Below, in pieces: positions 34,617-48,395 of a stretch of DNA of 64,000 nucleotides (position 1 is the stretch's first letter; every line of letters begins with the position of its first letter). The stretch spans positions 54,494,380-54,558,379 of the forward strand of contig NC_030383.2 in the NCBI RefSeq assembly GCF_001625215.2. The letters run 5' to 3'. The notes under the pieces were generated by a model that was given only the letters and a program-made list of their open reading frames with translations, was not told where the DNA came from and did not search any database. Position numbers and translations under genes: made by a program. This DNA is from Daucus carota subsp. sativus (lineage: Eukaryota; Streptophyta; Magnoliopsida; Apiales; Apiaceae).

Positions 34617-37524
34617 TTAGGCCTCAGTAGCCATGTCATTTTTACATTCAATCTTCTTGTACTCGAATCCTCTAGCAACCCAAATATAAAAGCACAAAGT
34701 TAAGCCACTCAATCCAGCCAAAATCCAATAGAAATAATCAAGATGAGCTCTGTTAAGATTATTACCAGACAGCCAACCTTCCACTTTACCATTTTTTGAG
34801 CTAATAATCTGCACAACTGTTATCAACGCGCTGCTCAAAAAGCTCCCAACCCCAACTGCGCTGAGATAAAATGCTGCCCCCATACTTCTCATCACCTCTG
34901 GCACCTGATTATAGAAAAATTCTTGCATTCCAATAACTGCAAACACATCAGCAAGTCCACAAAGCATGTACTGTGGAACCAGCCACCAAATCGCCATAGG
35001 GACTACCGACTTTGGTGTATCCATTAAGCCATGTTTTCTGGCAATGCCAACCCTTTTGGACTCTACTAGAGCTGCCACTACCATTGAGATCACACAAATA
35101 AAAATCCCGATTCCCATTCTTTGCAGCATTGTAATTCCAGAGGGATGCTTGGTCCATTTTCGAGCCACTGGAACGAAGAAACAATCATAGATTGCACCAG
35201 CAGTGAGGATGGTAAAGCCGGAGACGACTTGTAATGTAGCAGGAGGTATCTTGAAGTGCCTAACCATTGTGCTGCCTTGTTTGGTGAAGTATGTGCTTTG
35301 TTGACCAATAACAACACCAATCATGAAACAACTAATCCATACTGGGAACAGCCGAAAAATAAGCTTCACTTCTTCTACTTGATTGACAGAACATAGTCTC
35401 CATTCATTTCTTGTCTGCCTTGAAGCATCTATCTCATCAATTATCATGGCCTTATCTAAGAATCTGCAAAGCAAATTTTGTTAGACATAAGCTTTCAACA
35501 AAAATATGGAAAGATATGAATTGAAAAACTCGTTTTAATTAAGCATTGGTCCTAAAATAGTGTTAGAGTTCCAAGACTTACTTAAATTGATTAGTACGAG
35601 CCAACGCTGGAGCAGTACGATCAACATCCTGATAGCACACACCTCTACCATCATGCACTTCAGAAACATGACGTTTTCTAACGGCAGCAACCAGAACTTG
35701 CATAAATTTAGTGAATGGACTGCCTACAGGTACAGCTCTCTTATATGTTTTTTGTCCAATTAAGAATATGAAAAGTGAACCTGCAATGGCTATCAACGGC
35801 ATTCCAAACCCAATGGCCCATCCGATATTCTCTTGTGCATATATTACAAACACAATTGCTAAAGTTGCTCCAAGCGAAACCCCCAAGTAGTACCAATTGA
35901 AGAATGAACTCTTTGCTAACTTCTCCTCAGGGACACTTTCGTCGAATTGATCAGCAGCAAATGTTTGAACACATGGTTTGTGGCCGCCTTGTCCCACACT
36001 TAGTATGTAAAGTGCTAAGAAGAATACCGGTTTTCGATGGACTAGTGAGATTGCTGATACTGAGACTGTTAACAGAACAAGTCCCTGAAAGTTATGTAAT
36101 AGTGAGTAATATTGATGTAACCATTGATACACGATTTTTTACAGCGTACAGGCTTAACAATAAATTTTTATGTGAATGCACGAGGCCACATCAATCTCTC
36201 TATATGCGCTTAAAACAATCTTTTAAAGGTTTCCACCTTTACTCTATAAATAGCAGCGTAAAGATGGTTGACAACAATCGCTTGTCAGGGACCGATTCTA
36301 GTTCTCAATAAATAAACAAATAATTTGATGATATGATATATATACGATCTCAGTCACAGTCTCTGTAAAGGGTTAAAGGGGGACAAGAAAGACAATCAGA
36401 AACACCAGCTAGTTTTTTCACGTACACACACTCCATCTTATGATCTAAAATAAGATGCTTGATAAAATTAGCTCTTCAGGCAAAACTAATAGTTATTTGT
36501 TGGAGAACCATACCACGAGATATATAATGGAGGAGTAAAGTATAGTTTTGAAACGGCCAAGGTAGGAATCAGCAATGAAGGCACCTAACACCGGAAATAC
36601 TGCAGTAGAAACTCCAAGCCAAACATTAAAGCTCTTAGCCGCACTAGATATTGTCATTCCCAGCACATTGTTAAGGTAATTTACCAGATTCCCTGTAACT
36701 CCAAAGAATGCAAATCGCTCCGCCATTTCCACAACTGCATAGCATTTATAACAAAATAATTGCAGAAACAAAAATTGAGCAAGTTATTGTGCAACACTCA
36801 GAAAGGATTAATATACAGTTTCGCGCACATACATAGATGTGAAGCTAATTTTATTTGCTAAATAACATAGATATAAAACTTATGAATAATCTTTTTGCCA
36901 AGGAACGTTAAATTTGAAGATTTCATGAACTTATATGTGAGATTATTGAACTCTGTACCCCTGAAATTCAGATATCTGGGGTGTTTGTGTGAATTCATTT
37001 TCAAAAAACCAAGGACTTATTTCGGGAAAAAAGTATAGTATTTTTTATGTAATATTTTCGAGGAATTCAGAAAGAAACGACTTGTTCTATGATAAATAAG
37101 TTAAGACAAAAAAAAAATACAACTCCTTTCACTTTGCACTTGTCTGTCCAAAATCGAGGTTTAGCTGTAATCAACAAGTTATTTTGTATACAATAGCCAG
37201 ATATAAGCAGCTTGAGGCCATGGGATAGCCTGGTGGTAAGTGTTACTTGTGGAAAAGACCCAAGCTTTATGAACACATTGGAATATGCATATGCTTATAT
37301 GATCCAACATTATGAGGTGAGTGAATAATGAATATATACTTAGACAAGAAACTTTAACAGACTGGATCTCTATTTTAAGAATCTTTTTGTCTTATTCATG
37401 CATGTAGAGACAACTTACATATGATGAAGATGGCAGATCTCCAGCTGTTCTTCCTGGGTTTTGTTGGGATAGATGCATTGATATCTTGTTGAGCAACCGG
37501 AAAAGCTGCTGCGGAGGGAGCCAT
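34617..37524 (-). CDS. NPF (NRT1/PTR) family transporter, copy A, 558 residues
   Basis: Four exons: 37524-37419, 36734-36514, 36084-35582 and 35463-34617, all with GT-AG introns and compatible phases. The protein starts MAPSAAAFPVAQQDINASIP, then TKPRKNSWRSAIFII. Early in TM1 is the proton-coupling motif ExxER (VEMAERFAFFG). Exon 2 also has NYLNNVLGMTISSAAKSFNV and GAFIADSYLGRFKTI. Exon 3 has the PTR signature GGHKPCVQTFAADQFDE. Exon 4 begins with the central loop end FLDKAMIIDE and ends WLSGNNLNRAHLDYFYW...ARGFEYKKIE. This is a 12-TM major-facilitator proton symporter; the wording is NPF5-like, but the substrate (nitrate, peptide or other) cannot be told. Length is normal and no disruption was seen. 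It is in tandem with copy B, which has the same exon structure. Confidence 0.95.
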
Positions 37525-38996
37525 AATTACGAGTGCAAAAGAATAAAGTTGAAGTAGAGAGAAGTTCAACCTGTAGAAGTATTATCTATACGGGGGTTAC
37601 AAGAAAAAACAGTCACTTGAAATGAATAACAAAATGACATTGAAATTTTGCACATTGGTAAGAATAACACGTGCAAGCATGAAATTTTGCACAAAATGAC
37701 ATTGAAATGAGGTGTGATGTTTTAACTGGTTTTATTTATGTGAATGATTTGGTTAATTTGTGTTCATGGACATTTCATATGAAAAATGCTTGGTATACAT
37801 AATTATATACAAACCCACCCCATATTGACATGTCATTATGTACAAATTTTCGGTACACACTTTTATACACCTAGCTAGCACCATTCTGGATGTATTTAAT
37901 TTATTTTAATCGGTGGAGCTTTTGAATATGTAGGGGTCCATCAAGAAGTAATAGCCAATCATGAGTTAAACACATGAAATATTTTAATGCTTAGTCTGCG
38001 AGCATATTATATAAAAATCCAGCCATTTAGACGAATACAAGAGTTATTTCAATCAAAACTTATCACGTGTATTTTTCCATTTAATATTTTGAGTCAAATT
38101 TATGGACATAATTATTTCAATTCGTCTGAATTTTGATATCTAATGTATACTAGATTATGATTCGTGTTAACCATGGGTTTAAATAAATATTTTAAATTTA
38201 TTAAAATATAATATCTTTTTATTTATTACATTATCATCTTTTTAATATAATTATTTAAATTATTATTATTTAGATAAAAAAATTATGTATGAATATTTTA
38301 AATTTTGATTTTTATTAAAATTTATTTTTGAATACGTGTTATGATTTGAATTTATTTCAAAATGATATGTTTTATTTTAATAAAATCATTATATTATTTT
38401 ATGACTTCTAAATTGTTGGAAAAATATTCGACATCAATAAATATAAGTTGCGCTTATAGATTCTTTTAACCTTCAAAAAGTTTAAAAAATTGTAACTCTT
38501 AACATTTCATATGTCTAATAGATAATTGTTCCGTGTAACATATCGATAAATTAATTTAAAAATCCAACGGAGTTTTCAAGTTATATAATTTAAATTCAAA
38601 ACTAATTTGTTATTGATTTATTCTGATAGTGTCTTGTGTGTCCATCATATTATTATGATTAGTATGTTTAAATTCTAAAGCACAATAGAAATTTTATAAA
38701 ATTTTAGCGTAAAATTTTTCCATCACTGTGTAACATTGGTGGGCTGCTATTGTTGTACCAGTGTTTCTGTCTCTTCACTCAAATACAGTTGTGATTACTT
38801 GCTCAAAGGGAAGCTCACGAAGGTACTTCCAGATAGGTACTTCAATATGTAGATTTCTTTGGCTTATACTATGTGAGATTTTGGAGCTCTCCATAGTTTC
38901 CTCTGATATCTCACTGAATATTCTGTCAATATATAAGAGCTTCAGTCCTTGGGCACATAGCAAAAAGAAGGCCTGCCAACGAAAATAACTTCCTTA
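37525..38996. other. Upstream region of NPF copy A, no gene
   Basis: AT-rich spacer between the NPF genes. No other gene or bounded repeat was recognised before the MITE at 38997. Confidence 0.5.
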
Positions 38997-39389
38997 GAGC
39001 ATCTCCAAGAGACTCCTTATTGGCTCCTAAATATAATATAAACAATGTGACTCTTAGCAATTTAGTACAAAGTTAAGAGTGTACACTCCAACAATGCTCT
39101 CTATATCTCTTCTCTATTTCATATTTTATTCATATTGGGCTCCACTGTATGGGAAACAAAACAAAAAGAGAGAGAAAGATGGAGGTGAATTGGAGGGAAG
39201 GATTTTTTTATTGTGAAAAAATAAGTTAGGAGCCATGTGGTGGCTCTTAACTTTGAGGAGAGAAGAGAGAGAAACAAGAGGCTCTTAGTGATTTAAGAGC
39301 CACTTAAGAGTCTCTTGGAGCAACATTTTGCCTCTCCCTCCTCAAATCTCAAGTTAGGAGCTTAAATGAAGAGCCTCTTGGAGATGCTC
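38997..39389. mobile_element. Harbinger/Tourist-like MITE between the NPF genes
   Basis: The ends GAGCATCTCCAAGAGACTC and inverted GAGCATCTCCAAGAGGCTC are flanked by TTA (38994-38996 and 39390-39392). The 3-bp TTA duplication is the PIF/Harbinger hallmark. It is related to the element at 28222. Confidence 0.88.
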
Positions 39390-39669
39390 TTAGCAATGTA
39401 CTGACAGAACTGCAACAATGGACACTGTTAATTAACCTTTTAGGCTTAGCTGAATGCATGCAATTTGTTGATCTAGTGATCCAACAACAACAGTTATTAG
39501 TACACAAAAGGTTCATAAATTCGGCATTTTGCCAACACTCCAATCATAAAATCCTCATTGCAGAGTGATCAATTTACCTGGGTACATGCAGCAAAATGAA
39601 AACATGACTAACTAGAAGTTTATAGACTAGTTGCTTATGAAATTAACTATAACTCTAAAGTAATTTAAC

Positions 39670-42600
39670 TTAAGCCTCTGCGTCATTTTCACATTCAATC
39701 TTCTTGTAAACAAATCTCCTAGCAACCCAAATGTAGAAGCACAGACTTAAGCCACACAATCCAGCCAAAACCCAATAGAAATAATCAAGATGAGCTCTGT
39801 TAAGATTATTCCCAGATAGCCATCTTTCCCCTTTACCGTATCTTGAGCTAATAGCCTGCACAGCTGATATAACACCACTGCTCATAAAGCTCCCAACCCC
39901 CGTTGTGCTGATATAGAATGCTGCTCCCATACTTCTCATCTCCTCTGCCACCTGATCATAAAAAAGTTCTTGCATTCCCACCACCCCAAACACGTCCGTA
40001 AGTCCATTAAGCATGTATTGTGGAACCAACCACCAAATCGACATTGGGACTACTGCTTCTGGTGCATCGTGTAAACCATGTTTTTTTGCTATGCCGACCC
40101 TTTTAGCCTCTACTAGAGCTGCTACTGCCATTGTGATCATAGACAGAAAAATCCCGACCCCCAATCTTTGCAGCATTGTGATTCCTGAGGGATGCTTGGT
40201 CCATTTCCGCGCAAATGGAACGAGTAAACGATCATAGATCGCAACAGCAGTGAGGATTGTGAGGCCGGTGATGACTTGTAATGTCGCGGGAGGAACATTG
40301 AAGTCCCTAGTCATTGTGCTGCCTTGTTTGGTAAAATATGTGCCTTGTTGTGCAATAGCAACATTAAACATGAAAGTACCTATCCAGATAGGGAATAGCC
40401 GAAAAACCAGCTTCACTTCTTCAACTTGATTGACAGAACATAGCCTCCATTTGTTTCTTTTCTGGTTCAAAGCATCTTCCTGATCAATTATCATGGCCTT
40501 GTCCAAGAATCTGCACAGTCAATTCATACAGACATAAATTGGTTCACGTCTAGTCGTCTACTAAGAAAGATGCTGAATCAAATCATTAGTACCTTATAGT
40601 CTCATACAACATATTGAAATATGGGATTGAAAGGTTGATAACTAATCAAAAAGATCAGAAAGATAATATCCCAACTCACTTGAATTGATTGGTACGAGCC
40701 AATGCTGGAGAACAACAATCCTCATCCTCGTAACATAAACCTTGAGCATCATGCATTTCAGGAACATTACGTTTTCTAACAGCAGCAACCACAACTTGCA
40801 TCATTCGAGTGAATGGGCTGCCTACAGGCACAGATCGTCGATATGTTCTTTGTCCTATTAAAAACACCAAAAGTGCACCAGCAACAGCTACAGTTGGCAT
40901 TCCAAACCCGATGGCCCAACCAATATTATCTTGTACATAGATCACAACCAAAACAGCTGCAGTGGATCCGATGACGATTCCCAAGTACCACCAATTGAAG
41001 AATGAACTCTTTGCCAACTTCTCCTCGGGGACATTTTCATCGAATTGATCAGCAGCAAATGTTTGAACACATGGTTTGTGGCCGCCTTCTCCCACACTTA
41101 GTATGTAAAGTGCTAAAAAGAATATAGGTTTGCGATGGACTAGTGAAATTGCTGATACTGATACTGTTAACAGAACAAGTCCCTGAAAGTTGGGTAATAA
41201 CAACAGCTAGTTGGTCAAATTCCAAAATTTTGAATTAAAAGGAGTCACCTTACAACTTTTTTAAGGACATAGTCATTCGATTAACTCATATCAGCTTCTT
41301 CGTATGTAGCTAAGTTGGACTAGAACTAGCTCAGAGAGCTAATCAATCAACTGCTTTGTTCTCGGATCGCTTCAAAAATAATTTAATCATTACAACTGAA
41401 GCTCAAATTAAGTTGTAAGGCAAATGCTCAGCAGAGCTCGTTTGGCTGGTTTAAGTTATGATTGATGCCTTAACGTAATAAGATGAGAGCTGAAAATGTT
41501 TGTTTGACTAATTTTGACTTATCAATTATTTATAAATTATTATAAATATAATAATGAAAATAAAAGGATTTATAGATAACGTATGACTTATGAATAACTT
41601 TTATTAAAAAAAAATTTAAAAGAATTAAGCTACTGAAAAAAGTAACTCAAACTAATTTTTGTTTTTTTTATCTTATCTTTTGACTTTAAGTCAGTTTTAG
41701 GCTTATTACACGTTTCAGTTTAAAGTTAGAAACAGTTTTAGTCCTTCATTTCAGGTCTAGACAAACAGGTTCAATGTTGCCAAAGAAATTAGTGAGTTAT
41801 ATAATATTATAATGTATGTATGAAGAAGCATACCATGAGATATATAATAGAGGAGAAAATAATAGTTTTGAAACGGCCAAGATAGGAATCAGCAATGAAA
41901 GCACCCAGCAGCGGAAATAATGCAGAAACTCCATGCCAAACATTCACACTCTTAGCAGCAGCAGATATTGGCATGCCTAGCACATTGTTAAGGTAACTTA
42001 TCAGATTCCCTGATACTCCATAGTATGCAAATCGCTGCGCTACTTCCACAACTGCAAGACGTTTCAAATAAATTAAGTACAAAATAGAGAAAAGTACAAA
42101 ACAGAGAAAAGTCGCTTAAACACCGAAACTGAGCAAGTGCAGCAACCAACAACTGATAGGAATACTTCTACATTGAATTCAGAATTACTAGTTTCGAAAG
42201 TAAAGGTCGATTCGGGATTTTTAGAACACTGCTCGAGAAATATTAAAAAAATGCAGATTCTAAACTTCTTTTTGATAGTTTTCTTGAAACGGTATCTAAA
42301 ATATGTACCACAAATGTGAGAAAGGCGCGTTCTTTTTCTCGAAAGAAATGTTGCATGAGTGCACGCACAATGATGAATATTTCGTGAATATTTCGGTATT
42401 TAGTGGGTCCTGTCTGAATGATATATACTTCTTTTTAGAATAAATTTTATTTTTAAGATATTTCCATTATTCCATATGTAAAACACCTTTTAATTATAAT
42501 ACTATTTCGTCTACATTCTATTCTGGCATATACTAAAAAGAATAGACAGCTGTGTTTTCTTTTTAGGAAAAATTGAATTTACAGGAAATATTGTTGTATA

Positions 42601-43106
42601 CTGTTATCTCTTTCTTATTTTTCAGCTAGATTCTCTTTTACGGTGCTCAGCTCTCTTGTTTCGCAGCATGTATATCTATCAATGATAAACACGAGTGATG
42701 CACAAAACTTAAAACTGTTAAAATCTCTGAATTTTACCTATCGCATTATCATCGCCGCAATCCAAATAAAGTTATTAATCGAATCAAATGTACGCAATAT
42801 TACTGACCGAATCGAACAAACAAAAAATAATGAACGAGGAGAAATGTATGCAATTCCATTCATTTCATTCGGAGATCGATTATGCAAATACTATACATAT
42901 ATTTTAGAAACAAACACTTTCTTTCGAGAGAACACCTTCATAGTTACTACAAAAATATATGGTGAATAGTTTATTGATTATGTATATATAGAGAACTTAC
43001 AAATGATGAAAATGGCAGACCTCCAGCTATTTTTCTTGGGTTTTGTGGGGCTGAAGGCCTTGTAATGTCCATGAGCATCGTCGCAAGCAGCTGTAGAGGT
43101 GCCCAT
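39670..43106 (-). CDS. NPF (NRT1/PTR) family transporter, copy B, 555 residues
   Basis: Four exons: 43106-43001, 42051-41834, 41182-40680 and 40510-39670. Exons 1 and 3 are identical in length to those of copy A (106 and 503 bp), so the pair arose by tandem duplication. The start is MGTSTAACDDAHGHYKAFSP, then TKPKKNSWRSAIFII. TM1 reads VEVAQRFAYYG: the second Glu of the ExxER proton-coupling motif is Gln. The rest is conserved: NVWHGVSALFPLLGAFIADS, GGHKPCVQTFAADQFDENVP, FLDKAMIIDQ, WLSGNNLNRAHLDYFYW. Exon 2 is one codon shorter than in copy A. Intron 1 is long (about 950 bp). No stop or frameshift was seen, so it should make protein, but proton coupling may be altered. Confidence 0.94.
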
Positions 43107-44365
43107 AGTAATTAGACTGGTGAGGAATAATTTTTTGATGTTGCGGAAGAGGATGTATGGAGTTGACGATGTCTATAGTATATAATATATAGCTCACGTA
43201 ATGTTAGTTGGGAAATTTAAATGATTTGGAATTACTAAGTTGGTACACGGGAATTCATTTTGTTGTTCGGAGATATTATTTTGAATAAAATATTCATTGT
43301 TGAAATATAGATTATATTCATGTCCTTATTTTATAGTATCAATTATACTAGATTTTTGTGACAATTCTAGTTGGGAGTTTGGTAGTTGAATAGTACGAGT
43401 AACTAGCACACTGTTTATTTATGTAGTATATTCTCTGTACAATACTTATTCTATATATCTGGCTCTTGGGCGTTATAGAACAATAAACTGAAAAGTAATA
43501 CAAGAGTTCTACTTTCCAAACTTCTCTTACGTTACTCTCCATCAACATAAAATAGTTAAGTGTTTATTTAATTTTATTTCTTGTATCGAAACATATGCGA
43601 AAGAAGGTTCTACTGTCTCTCCATAATATAAAAAGTTGATATTCACTATCTCTAATAAATCAAAAAGATTCATGTACTGTTACATGCACAAAAATCTTTT
43701 ATCATAATCATAACTATAAATTTACTTAAAAAAATATTAAAATAAATCATAAAATTCATGACACAAAATATATATGAATTATTTGAATATCGAAGAAAAA
43801 TAATTATAACCCGTGATAAAAATTAAAAAAATACAATAAACAATTTTTTTAGATTTTAGGAACCATACCTCGTCATTTGTGGTTCTGGACCAGGCAGACT
43901 TAATTATTTTAAGAGTAAATAACGTACAATCTAAATTAAGCATGATCTCGGATTATTGTAATCATAATTCTCATATTTATTCGAAAAACATCAATCCAGA
44001 AAAAAAAACATTTATCATTAAATTTTGCGTACATTGTAATTTATAAATCGAAAAATACTTTTTAATTTAATATAACTTGAAATTTAGAGATTTTCGATTC
44101 GTAGATTATGTCATATGTGTATATATTCTTTAACGAGATTTTACTTAAGTATGCGAGATTTACACAAATTTCTTAAGTCATAATTTGATTTGCAAACTCT
44201 TTTTTAGCATGTATCTAAAGTAGAAACGAACCGAGGTTTCGATTCTTCAAATTTTATAAAATTTAATTGAACTTTCGTATAAATTTTGCTTTTAAATCGT
44301 TCAGGCACCTGAAAGAAAGACAGAATATTCGCTGCATATATTTCAAACTTGTTTATTCAATTATG

Positions 44366-44435
<70 letters not shown>

Positions 44436-44664
44436 CAAATCCCGTTAAATTTTAATGGGAGTTACAGTGATAGAAAATAAGAAGAGGATTCATAATGGGC
44501 TAGACCAACTAGACGAAACAAATAAATATACGGAATTGAACATGGGCTCAGATGAAGGAGATGTAGTAATCATAGAGTAAAAAAAAACAAATTAACCCAA
44601 TTATTACAAATGATCCAAAAAACGTGAAAGTGACTAGCCTTGTACAAGCGGTCCGTCAAGCATT
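43107..44664. other. Intergenic, AT-rich, with a long (AT)n tract
   Basis: No gene was recognised. A pure AT microsatellite of about 64 bp lies at 44370-44433. Confidence 0.6.
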
Positions 44665-46530
44665 ATGAGTACTTTGGGCTAGAATTGCCATAGGTTAGGA
44701 TCCCCGTGGGCTTTACAATTTCTTAAGGAGTCTATATTCCAAAAAAGTCTAGACTTTATTTTTCTCAGTGAGATTTTGTATAAAACGGATGGAGTTGAAA
44801 AAGTAAAAAACCTTCTAGACTTTGAAGGTGCCTTCACAGTAGATACTTAAGGTCACGGTGGGGGGATAACTTTTACTTGACGAAATAAGCAAATTTAGCT
44901 GATGTCGTATAGTAAAAATTATATTGACATGGTAATTGAGACACAAGGATGGACGAAATACAAATTAACGGGTATATATAGGAAACCTGATCATGCAAAA
45001 AGAAAAGGAACGTGAGAGTTAATTTGTAGATTACATAGCCAAATGTCTCTACCGTGGGTGTTTGTTAAGAATCAATAATATTGATGATAACATAAACACT
45101 TTGTAACATGTGTAAATTAGAATCTTTATCATTTTATCAGTTGTAATTGTTATGTTACTTGTCTTGGGAATTATCAACGATGAATAGAATAGGATGGCCA
45201 ATTGTAAATATCCAATGACATGTAATTTTCTCTAAGTGAAGGATATTCAACTGATGAGTTGTAGCAATTGAACTAATGAAGAGTGCACTATGTTTCAACT
45301 GATGAAGACTAAGCTTTCAACTGATGAGACTGGAACAGTGTTCAATCGATAAAGTCTGTAATTCATTCGATGGATGAGGGAACTTTCAACGGATGAAGCA
45401 AATAGCCATTGAAAGTGACAAGAGCTCAATTCTGACAAGTCACATGGATCGAATTACACTAAAATGGACATGGAAGCCTGATTAAGACAATAAAGAAGAA
45501 CTAGAAACATACTTATCTTATGCAATGCAATCTGGATCAAATCAAGAAGATGATCAAAGTTGAAGACATCATAGAAGACATGCATAAGACAAAGTTGTGC
45601 AGCATAGTTTAGTTTAAAGTGCAAATTTTGTATTCTAGTTAAACTTTGTAAATTTGGAGTATATAACCAAGTTAGTAGCATCAGTTGAACTTGTTCAAAT
45701 ATTTTTGTAAGAAAACCTGAGTGTTAGAAACAGTTCGAGTGTTGAACCTACAGCTGTGAGAATTGTAATCAATCCACAGATTCTTCTATATAAAATCTCA
45801 CGGGTGGATCATTCAATCCACCCGTATTTTTAAATACTTGGTGTTTTTCTATATTGTTGTTTTGAGTGTTATTGTTCTTGAATCTTTTATATTTGTAAAA
45901 GATTGTACTTAACCCTCCCCCCTTTACAATCTCTCTGATAGTTAGTGTAAAATAACAGTGTTAATAAGTGACATGAACAACGTTATTAGACTAGAAGATA
46001 AGTGTGGGGGTCGCCCGTATCTGACATGACTTATTCAAGATTTTCAAAAATGCATTGACGATTGTGACTTGCATGACTTAGAGATTGAAGGTTTTCCTTA
46101 TACTTGGGAAGGGAGTTATGGTGCAGAGGGGTTGATCGAAATCAGGCTTGATAGATCATTCATTTCAAATAACTTTATGAACTAGTTCGTAGATGCTAAA
46201 CTGGTCGATATAAAAATTTCAACCTTTGTTCAAAGTCCAATCCCCCTTGAGTCGTTCATGCGCTCATATTCAGTAAAACTTAAATGGTTTAGTTCTAAAA
46301 ATGCTTGATCGATAGATCCTGTGTGTGGTAAGATTATCGAAGAATCATGACAGCTAAACCAAGATTGATTGCTTATAGAAAAAATCAGCTTCATCTCGGA
46401 AATGATGGAAAAATGGGAGAACAAATTACAAAGAGTTTCAAAACTCATGTGCAATATTGTAAGAGGATTATGCAGCTTGCAAAGGGATGGAATGATACTC
46501 ACTCAATAACAATTTACCAGGCTCTTCAAA
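44665..46530 (+). pseudogene. LINE (L1-type) ORF2 endonuclease-domain relic, split by a solo LTR
   Basis: From ATG 44665 the plus strand reads MSTLG-stop-NCHRLGSPWALQF, the standard plant L1 ORF2 opening. It continues with DFIFLSEILYK, VKNLLDFEGAFTVDT, GHGGGITFT, LMSYSKNYIDMVIE, KYKLTGIYRKPD and LPWVL. At 45062 a solo LTR interrupts it. Beyond the LTR it resumes ISDMNNVIRLEDKCGGRPYL (the GDFN region), LIQDFQKCIDDCDLHDLEIE, GFPYTWEGSYG, EIRLDRSFIS and FVDAKLVDI, then traces such as IDPVCGKIIEES and EMMEKWENKL to about 46530. These are the AP-endonuclease motifs of non-LTR retrotransposons. Reverse transcriptase motifs were not found. Many in-frame stops make it inactive. Confidence 0.9.
45063..45957 (+). 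mobile_element. Solo LTR (895 bp) with GTGTT target duplication
   Basis: It begins TGTTAAGAATCAATAATATT and ends TAAAATAACA, and is flanked by GTGTT on both sides (45058-45062 and 45958-45962). No internal region or second LTR is present, so it is a solo LTR left by recombination. Degenerate TTCAACTGATGAAG-like motifs recur at 45249-45400. The ends and these repeats are reminiscent of Ty1/copia SIRE-type LTRs; that assignment is tentative. Confidence 0.88.
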
Positions 46531-48395
46531 ATACATCCAACTCGATTATTTATATTGAAAAAGGTGTATGAATCTGGCGAAACTAACAAAAAAAAAAAGA
46601 TTACATAATTAGGAATCAGCTAATTCATGACTCGTTTATAAAAAATAAATCTCCAGATAATGAAAATTATTCACTGAGATAAAAGAAATTAAAATTTCGA
46701 TTGATATAACAAACACGATAAGAACGAAAAGCAAAGGGTTTTGTGAAAGAAAAAAAAACAGTAACGCCAAAAAAGAGGTAGTCCTAGCAAAACAAGCTTT
46801 AATAGAAAAGAAAAATCACCAAATTTTCTTTTAAAAATATTGAAAATAAAAAGACATTGAACAAGAAGTGTTTTAACAACTGTGCAAAAAATTTTGATTA
46901 CGAGAAGGGATTGTAACAGTAAATTTTTTTCATGCTCGCACGAAGACACATCATAAATGAATAAGATTACTACTCATTCAAATGAAGATGGTGAGTTGGT
47001 TGGGGTTCGAGACTTGAAGAAATAATTGTGAGAAGTATATATGATCGTGTCAATGAAGAACAATATCTAGTTATACGAGTTCAATCCAAGGAGGACAAGG
47101 TATACATACAAGAAAGTGCAAATTTGAAACTATTAGAGAAATATATTGTAAAATCTTGCTCTTTATTTCTTATATTAGTGATGTTATCCAAACATAGAAG
47201 AATTCTTTAACTAGAAATTCCTAAGATGGAAAAACAAACTCGTGAAATTTCGAAAGCTCTTGTTTCAATTATTTTTCGTTCATTTTAAATTATCTTTATC
47301 TATCACAATAAAATATTTCAAAAAGTGAAACACTGTATCCAACCTCCTTCGCAGTTGTTTTAATAAATAATAAAAAATATGATCAAAAATATTTTTATAA
47401 TAAATAAAAAGACACAATAATTGTTCAAAACCTACTAAATAATAAATTTATTTTTTAATTTATATAAAATAGTGGACGCAAGGAAATAGAAGATTCACTT
47501 TTTATTATCCACATAAACTTCGTATGTAGATTTTGTACAATGAGAAGTAGAGTACTTTTTTAATTTAACCAGATAAATTCTAAATTTTTTATATTGATTC
47601 TATAGCATATTTGATTTAAGATAGTAATATATATATATATGGATTTTAATTGATTTACATCAATTTAAATTCAAATTATGATCGGAAGATATATATGATT
47701 AAATCCAATTATTTTGTCCACTCGAACATGAATTTGACCTTATTCATTAATCGCACTGAGTTCAGTTTATTTGTGTGATTTAATTTATTTGTTTTTTTCC
47801 TGTTTCGAGCTGGACTTTCTTTTTACACGATCAGCCCGATGACTTATTTATTTGGGTTTATCATAATTTATGTGGGAATTTAGAAGTAGTTCTTTTTCGA
47901 GTCGCATTATGAAATCATAAAGTTGGTTAATATTAAAGAAAATACAAGATATTATATAAAACGTTCAAATTTCGATCTAAATTGCAGAAAATGATTTATT
48001 TGACAATAAATAATGATTTTAATTTAATATACCATAACTATATAAGTGAATTCCTGATATATTTGGAGGGCTCGATTTATTTTCTTAGTATCCAAGTTGG
48101 GGTGTTTTAGGGCTATATAAAACTCACTTTGTACGTATCTTTAATTTTATTATATTTTATGAAAATAAAAGTTATATTATTAATATTACATTTACATAAC
48201 TATAGTATCAATAATGTTAATGGTAAGAAAAAATTAAGTAATTTAAATATATGATTAATGACCTTTCCTTCTTTCTTTTAATAAATGTTAGCGTTAAGCG
48301 AAATAAACATTTAACTGGGTTAATACAACCTTAGAATTTATAAAAAATATATTATATTATTATTTGTAAGAACTATAAAAACTTATAAATAATCA
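46531..48395. other. Intergenic, AT-rich, no gene recognised
   Basis: Short open frames only. No bounded transposon or RNA gene was identified. Confidence 0.5.

Noticed and set aside
41417-41777. Possible hAT-type MITE in intron 2 of NPF copy B (GCTCGTTTGGCTGG ... CTAGACAAACAGG)
   Set aside because: The ends match only weakly when inverted and no 8-bp duplication could be found.
42643-42969. 108-codon plus-strand frame
   Set aside because: It falls in intron 1 of NPF copy B on the opposite strand, with no recognisable domain.
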